Assembly: GCA_006969625.1 (NCBI GenBank) | Contig: CP030885.1 | Span: 4,165,430 to 4,229,429 of the forward strand | Reading direction: 5' to 3' | Length of the DNA stretch: 64,000 nt | DNA from: Rhodospirillaceae bacterium | Lineage (GTDB): Bacteria > Pseudomonadota > Alphaproteobacteria > Kiloniellales > DSM-21159 | Shown here: positions 1 to 6,999 of the stretch, piece by piece | How positions within the stretch are numbered: position 1 is the first letter of the stretch | Layout of the letters: the number at the start of each line of letters is the position of its first letter | Notes under the pieces: generated by a model | Seen by the model: the letters and a program-made list of their open reading frames with translations, nothing else | Told to the model about the DNA's origin: nothing | Databases searched by the model: none | Made by a program: the position numbers and the translations under genes

Positions 1-112
1 GGCTGGAGAGGTTCTGGAAGGTCAGGTCTGCCCGGCGTCCGCCGGGCGCCTTGTCCAACCAGCGCTCGTGCAATTCCAGGATGCCGACGATCTCTTGCGG
101 GGATTTCTGCAT
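1..112 (-). CDS. pentapeptide-repeat protein, N-terminal fragment
   Basis: Only the first 37 codons are present; the gene runs off the left edge. The visible protein begins MQKSPQEIVGILELHERWLD and continues with GGRRADLTFQNLSS. An N-terminal helix with an H-x2-WL pattern followed by 'RADL..xNL' is the usual entry into a pentapeptide-repeat (A[D/N]LxX) beta-helix. The ATG lies 8 bases after the stop of the upstream gene, so the two are probably co-transcribed. Family assignment comes from the opening motif only; the function of such proteins is rarely known. Confidence 0.6.
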   Translation of the reverse strand, partial: MQKSPQEIVGILELHERWLDKAPGGRRADLTFQNLSS

Positions 113-120
113 GGCGTGTC

Positions 121-1617
121 CTATTCCGCGGCGCCGGGGGCCGACGCATCGGCAGCGGCATTCAGGCGTTCCACGACCTTCCGGCGGGTGCCTTCCGGCA
201 GCCGACTGGCGGCAAAGCCTTGCGCCAACGCAAGGCAGGCGGCGGAGGCGCCGCTGACGTTCTCGCTCAATTCGACGGCGTAGGTGGCGAGGCAGAGCTT
301 GGCATCCTCCGCCCGGAACTTCTCGTCGGCCTCCAAGACCTGCTGCAAGCGCTCGAGCGGCGCCTCGCTGCGGAAGGCCAGGTCGACGAAGCCGTTGCGC
401 AGGCCCAGGTTGCGCGCGCGCCGTCCGAAGGCGTCGGCGGCGGCGCCGCCGCCGAGCAAAGTCCCGTCCGGAGTCATCAGCAGCGCGGCGATCGCCTTCA
501 GCAGCTTGCGCTGGACCGTCGCGTCCTCGCGCGACAGCGGCCGGTCGCCGCCCAGTTCGCGCAGAAGCCGGTCCAGCAGCACGGCACGCGACGCCGGCAG
601 GCCGTGAGTGCCGATCAAAGTCTCCACGGTGCTGAAGAAGGCTGGTGCGTCCGGCGGCGGCCCGTCGCTACGGCAGGTGACGAGGCGGGCCAGGTGGGTC
701 AGCGCCGCACCCAGGTCGGGCTGGCGGCCGAGCAGATCCTGGGTGGTCTGGGCGCAGCCCAGGCAGTCGGCCAGCAACCCGTCGACCAGCGCCAGGTCGG
801 CCAACTCGGCACCTGCTGGGGTCTCGGGCAGCAGCTCGAGCACGCGCTCGAGCTTTCCGGTGACGTTGGGGATCTGCCGCAGCGCCTCGGCGACCGCCGC
901 CTGCACCGCATAGAGCTGCTTGAAAGGGTCGGACGCGAAGCGCCGCGCCGCCTGGCGCAGCGCCGGCAGCCCGCCGTGCGCGCCGTCTTCGGCGCGCAGC
1001 CGCGGCCGCCGCCGCTCGGCACCGTGCGCGCGCGCCAGCTTCACCGCCTCGGCGACCAGCTTTTCCAGTTCGCGGGTGCGCCCGCCGACGTCCAGGCCGC
1101 GGCGTTCGGCCTGCAGCGTGGCCATGCGCTGGATCGCCGCCGAGGCCAAGGAACCCTCTGCGTCGAGCTTGCGATACAGGCGGTAGTCGCACAGCAACTC
1201 GATCGGCGTCGCCTGATGGCGGTCCAGGAAATTACGCAGCAACCGCCCGATCATCCGGCGGCTGTCGTCGGCGAAGAGATCGGGGAGCGTCGCGCACCAG
1301 GCTTCGCCGGCCGCCGGCGCCGCCAACGTGACCGGCGGCTTGCCCGGCCGGCCGGTCTGGCTGCGCTCGTAGACGACCGCGGTCAGGCGCGGCCCGCGCT
1401 TCGAGCTGCGCTCGCGCACGACCTGCACTTGTCGGACGCTCTTTTCGCCCAGCATCTCGTCGGCGCGAGCGAGCGCGGTCTCCTCCTCGTCGAAGACCTG
1501 GTCTATGACCCAGCATCCCTCCTCGCCCATCGCCAGGACTTCGTAGACGATTTCGCGGTTGGGCGGGCGTTTGGGCTTGTCCTGGCCGTCCCAGCCGCCG
1601 AGCAGACCCCTGAACAC
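121..1617 (-). CDS. conserved-looking protein of unknown function (498 aa)
   Basis: I do not recognise a family. The protein opens with a short basic region (around DKPKRPPNREIVYEVL) and a compact acidic segment, followed by a long helical, Leu/Ala-rich body with no predicted membrane segments. There is no signal peptide. I chose the GTG at 1617 because GGAGAG lies six bases upstream; the frame stays open to a GTG at 1647, which would add ten residues. It ends 8 bases before the pentapeptide-repeat gene, so both are likely one transcript. A cytoplasmic, all-helical adaptor or scaffold would fit, but that is a guess. Confidence 0.6.
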   Translation of the reverse strand: MFRGLLGGWDGQDKPKRPPNREIVYEVLAMGEEGCWVIDQVFDEEETALARADEMLGEKSVRQVQVVRERSSKRGPRLTAVVYERSQTGRPGKPPVTLAAPAAGEAWCATLPDLFADDSRRMIGRLLRNFLDRHQATPIELLCDYRLYRKLDAEGSLASAAIQRMATLQAERRGLDVGGRTRELEKLVAEAVKLARAHGAERRRPRLRAEDGAHGGLPALRQAARRFASDPFKQLYAVQAAVAEALRQIPNVTGKLERVLELLPETPAGAELADLALVDGLLADCLGCAQTTQDLLGRQPDLGAALTHLARLVTCRSDGPPPDAPAFFSTVETLIGTHGLPASRAVLLDRLLRELGGDRPLSREDATVQRKLLKAIAALLMTPDGTLLGGGAAADAFGRRARNLGLRNGFVDLAFRSEAPLERLQQVLEADEKFRAEDAKLCLATYAVELSENVSGASAACLALAQGFAASRLPEGTRRKVVERLNAAADASAPGAAE

Positions 1618-1816
1618 GCGTCGCTCTCCGGGAAAAGATGGATACACCGAGCGGCAAATGTGCGGCGAATTGTCTTAATTCCGGGTAACCGGCGGACGTC
1701 GACCGCAGCCTCTGGGCAACGCTAGCCCGCCTCAACCAATGCATAGGAGAGCACGGCCGCCCTGATCGGCAGCCGCAGCGACGGCCGGCCCGCCGGCGCA
1801 GGAGTGGTTCCCTGTG

Positions 1817-2092
1817 CTAAAGAATCTCGTAGATCCGCGCGTCCATCACCGCGGACAGGGCGATCGCCTTCTTGTCGCCGCGATGGCGCAGGATCGCATA
1901 AGGCAGGTTGTCGCCCAGCGTCTTCAGTTCCGAAATCGTCCAGAGGCGCCGGGAGTCCAAGTCGGTGTCGCCAAGCATGCGGACCTGGCGGCCGATCAGT
2001 CGCTCGGCCAGGCCAGGCTCGCTCGGCGCTGGGCGTACCTCCTCGGGCGGCCGGATCTCCCGCTTCCACCAGATCGGACGCAGCGACGACAT
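1817..2092 (-). CDS. small protein of unknown function at the end of the type I secretion cluster (91 aa)
   Basis: A soluble 91-residue protein, starting MSSLRPIWWKREIRP and ending in a mixed alpha/beta segment (RQVRMLGDTDLDSRRLWTIS). The ATG at 2092 has GGGAG eight bases upstream, which decides it over an in-frame TTG fifteen bases further up. It follows the membrane-anchored gene 2165-3652 after 72 bases on the same strand, so it may be the last gene of the secretion cassette. No family recognised; no signal peptide, Cys pairs or metal motifs. Confidence 0.55.
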   Translation of the reverse strand: MSSLRPIWWKREIRPPEEVRPAPSEPGLAERLIGRQVRMLGDTDLDSRRLWTISELKTLGDNLPYAILRHRGDKKAIALSAVMDARIYEIL

Positions 2093-2164
2093 GGCAACCA
2101 CTCCCAAAGACTCGAAACGAAAACCCTCTCGTCCGAAATTCCTGCCCCCTCGGGCGGCTGACGC

Positions 2165-3652
2165 CTAGCGGGCGTTGCTCGGCGCGCTCGACTGCAGCGA
2201 CCCGGCCGCCGAAGACCAGGGGATTGCATTGTGAAAGTCGGGGGCAAGGGAGCGGACTGCCGGGACATAGCGCTCCAGGGCCGCGTCGGCCTCGTCGACC
2301 GTGCGTGCCAGGGCGACCACCTCGGCGCGCGCCTGCTGGCTGCCATACCGCATGCGCTCGGAGCCCGCCTCGATCGCCGGAGCATGCCGATCCAGGGCGC
2401 CGGCGAGTTCGGCCACCGCCATCAGGTAGTCGGCCTGGCGGGAGACCACGTTCTGGCCGAACGCGAAGGCTCCGTCGCTGCGTTGCGCATGGGCGGCGCG
2501 CAACGCCCGGGCCACCGGGTCGTCGCGCTGGAGCCCGGCCGCGGCGAGGGCGCTCTCGAAGGCTGCGGTGCTCTCCCCTAAGGCCGCTTCCAGCGCCGCC
2601 GGAGCGGAAAGCGCGCGTTCGGTCAGGTCGAGCGCGGTCCGCTCGAGGGCGCGGGCGCCGATCCGTTCGAGCACCACCTGGGGCTCGCCGATTGCGGCCA
2701 GCGCCGGGTCGTTCAGTGCACGGAAGATCTCGACGAACGCCGCCGCCAGTTCCTCGCCGATCTCCCGGTCCCTCTGAACGAGCCCATCGGCCACCCGCGG
2801 CGGCAGCGGGCCGGGCACTTCCGCGGGCCGCATCGAAACGAAGTTCAGAAGGCTGATCTGGCGAACGGTCGGATCCGTGGAGTTCAGCGAAAGATTCAGG
2901 CGGCGCACCGGCGCAGCGGCGCCAACCGGCGATGTCGTCGGCAGGGCGGCGCTCTGCCACTCGCCCAGGAGCCTGCCGTCGGTCCCGGCATCGTCCGCGA
3001 TCGACGGCGACGCGGACTTCGCTGTGGAGTCGGGCTGCACGCCGGTCCCGCCGCGCTGCGGGCGGCGCGGCGGCAGGGGCGGCAGGACGGGCGACACGCG
3101 CAGAGCCGGCGAGACGGCGCGCGCATCATCCGGCGCCGCACGCGGAACCGCCGTAAGAGCCGCGCTTTCGCTTTCCCGTGCGCCGAGCCGAAGGGCAAAG
3201 CTGCGGTCCGGTCGGCCGAACGCGACCTGCCGGATCTCGGTCAGGGGGCGCTCTGCCGTTTCGCAGCACGGCCGGTCGGGTCGACGGGGCGGCAACGGCG
3301 GCACGGGCCGCCCGTCGGTCCCCAGCCGCCGCTCTGTCGCCGCCGTCGCCATATCCTGAATCGTCGGCAGTGTGGCGAGGCTCGGCGGCGGCACGTCCCG
3401 TACAGCCAACGAGTCGACGGCAGCCGGCTCGGTCGGAACCGCCGGCTCGTGCCGGGCGGCCGGCGGCGACGGCGCTTCCGTCGACGGTTGGATCGTCTCG
3501 CGCAGGGCCGAGACCTCGAATCCGATGGCCGCGACGCCGATCCCGAGGCATACCAGAGCGACGCCACGGAACAGGCGGGAGCGGCCCGCGCCGCCCGCCT
3601 CCGGCGCCGCGCCGCCGGCTGGCGAGAAGACGATGATGTCCCGCTCGGCCAT
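2165..3652 (-). CDS. unknown single-pass, proline-rich membrane protein of the type I secretion cassette (495 aa)
   Basis: One hydrophobic segment around residues 28-46 (VALVCLGIGVAAIGFEVSAL) is preceded by an Arg-containing cytoplasmic stretch, giving an inner-membrane anchor with most of the chain outside. Residues about 55-220 are Pro/Ala/Arg-rich and carry two copies of a PPLPPRRPxR motif (RRPDRP and RRPQRG); the last 230 residues look helical and coiled-coil-like. The ATG is 3 bases from the stop of the membrane fusion gene, so the two are translationally coupled. Position suggests an accessory factor that reaches into the periplasm. I see no TolC-like beta-barrel signature, so it is not the missing outer-membrane channel. 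Function unknown. Confidence 0.65.
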   Translation of the reverse strand: MAERDIIVFSPAGGAAPEAGGAGRSRLFRGVALVCLGIGVAAIGFEVSALRETIQPSTEAPSPPAARHEPAVPTEPAAVDSLAVRDVPPPSLATLPTIQDMATAATERRLGTDGRPVPPLPPRRPDRPCCETAERPLTEIRQVAFGRPDRSFALRLGARESESAALTAVPRAAPDDARAVSPALRVSPVLPPLPPRRPQRGGTGVQPDSTAKSASPSIADDAGTDGRLLGEWQSAALPTTSPVGAAAPVRRLNLSLNSTDPTVRQISLLNFVSMRPAEVPGPLPPRVADGLVQRDREIGEELAAAFVEIFRALNDPALAAIGEPQVVLERIGARALERTALDLTERALSAPAALEAALGESTAAFESALAAAGLQRDDPVARALRAAHAQRSDGAFAFGQNVVSRQADYLMAVAELAGALDRHAPAIEAGSERMRYGSQQARAEVVALARTVDEADAALERYVPAVRSLAPDFHNAIPWSSAAGSLQSSAPSNAR

Positions 3653-3655
3653 GCC

Positions 3656-4975
3656 CTATTCCTCGCGCAAGGATCGCGCGACGAAGTCGAGCAGAGGCGA
3701 CAGCAGGTACGACAACAGGCTGCGCGGCTGGGTTTCCACGAAGACCGACACCGGCAGCCCGGCGCGCAGACGCTGCGCCAGCCCGTCACGCGCCACGAAG
3801 CTGGCCTGGATCCGCATCCGGTCGGGCGCACCGTCGACGCTCTGGGCGTCGGCGTCGACGTAGGTCAAGACTCCCTCCAGCCGCTCGGCCTCGTGCGCCG
3901 GCTGCGACAGCACGCGCAGCACGACCCGCTGGCCGAGCGCAAGCTGATCGGCGTCGCGCGCGGGCACGAGCGCTTCCGCCACCAGACCTTCGTCGGCCGG
4001 CACCACCTCGAGCAGGGTGTCGCCGCTGGCGACCACGGCCCCTTCGACCGACACCGCGAGGTTCATGACCCGCCCACGCAGCGGCGCGACGAGCGTGGTC
4101 CGGCTCAGCGCCGACTGAGCCTCGACCAAGGCCTCGCGCAACGCGTCGGCCTGCTGGGTCAGGTCGGTCAGGCGGTTGGCGATCTCCTTCTCGCGCTCGG
4201 CCTCGAGGCGCTCCACGGCCAGTTCCTGCACCTCGATCTGCTTCTGCAACTCCTTGATCGACGCGGCGGCCTCGTCGCGGTCGGAGAGCAGGGCAAGCCG
4301 GAGCCGCTCCAGCTCCAGCACGCGCGAGCGCGGCGTCAGTCCCTTGGCGTAGAGCTCGCGCAAGCCCACCAGCTCGTCCTCGACCAGGGCGGCTTGCTGG
4401 TTCTTGCTGACTCTTCGGGTCCGCTCGCGATCGAGGCCGGCGGTCAGACGCGCCACCTCCTGCTCGCTCTCCGCGAGCGAGAGCCGATGCGCGACCTTCC
4501 GGCGCTCGAAAAGGGATTGCTGTTCGGCGAAGATGGCGCCGACCGAAGCCGGCAGCCCAGGCTCAGCCAGGAACGCGGGCGGCTCGAGCCCTTGGAGGCC
4601 AGCCGCCTCCGCGCGCAGCCGATGGACTTCGAGCAGGACACCGTAGTACGTACCGAGCCGCTCCTGCCAGAGCGCCTTCTGTGCGGCCGGATCCATTCTG
4701 ACCAGCGCCTGGCCGGGTTCGACCAGGTCGCCGTCGCCGACCAGGATTGACGAGACGATCCCCGGCGCCGGCGCCTGGACGGCCCGCCGGTCGCCCTCTG
4801 CGATCAGGCGGCCGTCGCCGACCACCGCGCTGTGCAGCGGCGCCAAGGCGCTCCAGGCCAAGATCAGGCCGAGCAGCACAAGAATTGCCGCGGCGCCGAA
4901 GTAGAGCGCGGCGGAGATGTGCGGATCCCAGCGGTAGGCCGGCGTCTTCGGTACGCTCACCTCGACGCGGGTCAT
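3656..4975 (-). CDS. type I secretion membrane fusion protein, HlyD/PrtE family (439 aa)
   Basis: Periplasmic adaptor that links an inner-membrane ABC exporter to an outer-membrane channel. The sequence shows one N-terminal membrane helix near residues 22-42, a lipoyl/barrel-sandwich half (GRLIAEGDRRAVQAP ... VEPGQALVRMD), a long helical hairpin rich in Glu/Arg/Leu (about residues 100-290), the second half (SRTTLVAPLRGRVMNLAV) and a C-terminal beta domain ending in a short hydrophobic tail. Length matches PrtE-type adaptors. I start it at ATG 4975; the frame is open far upstream, but that part lies antisense to the ABC gene. It sits 53 bases after the ABC gene, consistent with one exporter operon. 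Confidence 0.9.
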   Translation of the reverse strand: MTRVEVSVPKTPAYRWDPHISAALYFGAAAILVLLGLILAWSALAPLHSAVVGDGRLIAEGDRRAVQAPAPGIVSSILVGDGDLVEPGQALVRMDPAAQKALWQERLGTYYGVLLEVHRLRAEAAGLQGLEPPAFLAEPGLPASVGAIFAEQQSLFERRKVAHRLSLAESEQEVARLTAGLDRERTRRVSKNQQAALVEDELVGLRELYAKGLTPRSRVLELERLRLALLSDRDEAAASIKELQKQIEVQELAVERLEAEREKEIANRLTDLTQQADALREALVEAQSALSRTTLVAPLRGRVMNLAVSVEGAVVASGDTLLEVVPADEGLVAEALVPARDADQLALGQRVVLRVLSQPAHEAERLEGVLTYVDADAQSVDGAPDRMRIQASFVARDGLAQRLRAGLPVSVFVETQPRSLLSYLLSPLLDFVARSLREE

Positions 4976-5028
4976 CCGGCGGCAGGTCGGTGCCGCACCT
5001 GCGTGTCGTGCCACGAGCATACCTGCCC

Positions 5029-6753
5029 TCACTCCCCGGCTGGAGCCGCCGCCAGTTCCTTGGCCGATGCGGTCTTGGCCGCCGCGCCCGAGCGGGACGA
5101 CAGCCGTGTGCGCAACTGCTTCCAGCCGGAGAAGAACTCGTGCTCTCCGCCGGGCTGCAGCAGCAGCAGCTTGCTGGCGAGGCCAGCGATACGGTCCGAA
5201 TGCGTCGCCGCGACGACGATGGCGCCGCGCGTGCGCAGGTCGGCGATGGCGTGGGCGACGGCAATCTCGTTGCGCGCATCGAGCGGCGCGGTCGGCTCGT
5301 CGAGAACGAGCACCGGCGGTTCGCGATAGAAGGCGCGGGCGAGGCCGATGGCCTGGCGCTGGCCGCGCGACAGCCGCGTGGGCTCGCCGACCTCGCTGTC
5401 GAGCGTAAGGCCGGCGTTCTCGATCAGGTCGGCGACACCGGCCTGCTCCAGCGCATGGCGGCAGAGCGCCGAGTCGGCCCCGCGCACACCGGCGATGTTC
5501 TCGGCGAGGGTCCCCGGGTAGATGGTGGGTTCCTGGCCGACGAAACCGACGCCGGGCCAGGCTCCTCCGCCGCCCTCCACCGCGAAGTCGACGGAACCGA
5601 GGGTGGGCGCGCGCACCCCTGCGATCAGCTCGAGCAGGCTGGTCTTGCCGCTGCCCACCATTCCGGCGACGACGAGCAGGTCGCCCGGAGCGAGTTCGAA
5701 CCCGAGATTGCGCAGCAGCCAGTCCTCGCGTCCCGGAACGCGGTAGAAGAGCTTGTCGACGCGCAGTCTCCACTGGCCCGTCTGGCGTGGCTGGACGAGG
5801 CCGATCGGCGCGACAACCAGGGAGTCGAGGTAGCGGAAGGCCTCCCAGGCGCGGCGCACGGACCGCCAAGAGGCCAGGCTGTTCTCCACCGGCGCGAGCG
5901 CCCGGGTCATCAGGATCGACGCGGCGACGATGGCGCCGGCCGAGATCGCGCCCTGCAGCGCCAGCCAAGCGCCGAGCGCAAGAAGCGCTATCTGCAGAAG
6001 TTGGCGGACGCTGCGCGCGGTCGAAACCGACATGGCCTGGATGCGGTTCACGCCCCTCTGCCGCTCCAGCGTCTCGGCGGCGTAGTCCTCGTAGGACGAG
6101 AGCCGGTCGCGCCCGTCGAGACCCGAAAGAATTGCCGCGCGGTCGGCGATCAGGGCGCGCCAGACCCCGTTGCTCCGGCTCGCGGTGGCCTCGAGTTCGC
6201 TGCTGGCCCGGCTGACGTTGCGGTCGGTCAACACCGTCAGGACCAGAAGAATCGCGATGCCGGCGAGCGCCACCACCCCGAGCAACGGATGCACAAAGAA
6301 CAGGATGGCGGTGAAGAGCGGGACCCAAAGCAGTTCGATGAACCAGGCCGGTCGCGGCCCGGACAGGACCGATCGCAGGCGCCTGATCTCGGTCGCCGCG
6401 CGCTGCTGGCTATCGGCCAGGTCGTAGCGCAGCGAGACCGGAAGGAACAGCCGCTCGAGCGAGATCGCGAGCGCGCCGAGCGTCCGGCGAACCGACCAGT
6501 CGAGCAGTCCGTAGCCGCAGATCATGACAGCCGCCAGAAGAGCGAGCATGACGAGGGTCTCGACCGAGCCGCTCGCCAGGACACGGTCGTAGATCTGCAG
6601 CATGAAGATGGGAACCGTCAGCAGCAGCATGTTGCTGCAGAAGCTGAGCCCCACGACACCGGCGAGCGTGGAGGCGGCCAGCCGGCGAGCCGGGCTCCCG
6701 CCGTTCGAGGGAACCTGCGCAGCCGGATCCGGGACCGCCGCAGCGCTGTGCAT
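5029..6753 (-). CDS. type I secretion ABC exporter, PrtD-like (574 aa)
   Basis: Inner-membrane ATPase/permease that drives one-step protein export. Residues 25-310 form an ABC exporter membrane domain with six hydrophobic segments (for example LLLTVPIFMLQIYDRVL). The nucleotide-binding domain follows: Walker A GMVGSGKTS (K370), a variant signature LSRGQRQ where most exporters have LSGGQ, Walker B VLVLDEP and the H-loop ATHSD. There is no N-terminal C39 peptidase-like domain, as in PrtD/LapB-independent systems. ATG 6753 has GGGAG upstream. The gene follows the repetitive substrate gene across a 241-bp gap that holds a strong hairpin, and precedes the fusion protein. No outer-membrane channel gene is visible nearby. 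Confidence 0.92.
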   Translation of the reverse strand: MHSAAAVPDPAAQVPSNGGSPARRLAASTLAGVVGLSFCSNMLLLTVPIFMLQIYDRVLASGSVETLVMLALLAAVMICGYGLLDWSVRRTLGALAISLERLFLPVSLRYDLADSQQRAATEIRRLRSVLSGPRPAWFIELLWVPLFTAILFFVHPLLGVVALAGIAILLVLTVLTDRNVSRASSELEATASRSNGVWRALIADRAAILSGLDGRDRLSSYEDYAAETLERQRGVNRIQAMSVSTARSVRQLLQIALLALGAWLALQGAISAGAIVAASILMTRALAPVENSLASWRSVRRAWEAFRYLDSLVVAPIGLVQPRQTGQWRLRVDKLFYRVPGREDWLLRNLGFELAPGDLLVVAGMVGSGKTSLLELIAGVRAPTLGSVDFAVEGGGGAWPGVGFVGQEPTIYPGTLAENIAGVRGADSALCRHALEQAGVADLIENAGLTLDSEVGEPTRLSRGQRQAIGLARAFYREPPVLVLDEPTAPLDARNEIAVAHAIADLRTRGAIVVAATHSDRIAGLASKLLLLQPGGEHEFFSGWKQLRTRLSSRSGAAAKTASAKELAAAPAGE

Positions 6754-6930
6754 TTCCGTCTCCCGTCAAAGCCGGCCAAGGGAGCGCCGGCACGGTCGCG
6801 CAAGGCTCGCCCCTGACGAACCTGCGGAAGGCCGGGCCGGCCGCCGCCGAAGTCGCCTAGGTCGGTCGCCGATCGAGCGGAACCACGCCGCGCTTCCTCT
6901 GACCGGACCGCTCTCAGCCTAGACGATAGT

Positions 6931-6999
6931 CCTAAAGCGATGCTTACCGGCCCGATCGAATCGCACCTAGGATTCGATCGGGCCGGGCATCGCTTTAGG
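6931..6999 (-). promoter_or_regulatory. very strong hairpin between secretion substrate and exporter
   Basis: The arms 6931-6962 and 6971-6999 pair over 29 base pairs: 13 bp, a 3-nt bulge (6944-6946) and 16 bp, closed by an 8-nt loop (gcacctag). The right arm contains the TAA stop of the substrate gene. There is no T-run after the stem on the minus strand, so it is not a textbook intrinsic terminator. A partial terminator or RNA-stabilising 3' structure that keeps substrate mRNA above exporter mRNA would fit. It could also be a member of a dispersed palindromic repeat family; only a genome-wide search would tell. Confidence 0.8.

Noticed and set aside
2165..3652. TolC-like outer-membrane channel
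   Set aside because: It has a single N-terminal membrane helix, no cleavable signal peptide and no repeated alpha-barrel/beta pattern.
4976..6328. Upstream extension of the HlyD-type gene to an 890-residue frame
   Set aside because: The extra part is antisense to the ABC exporter gene, is Arg/Pro-rich without domains, and the family's usual N-terminus begins at ATG 4975.
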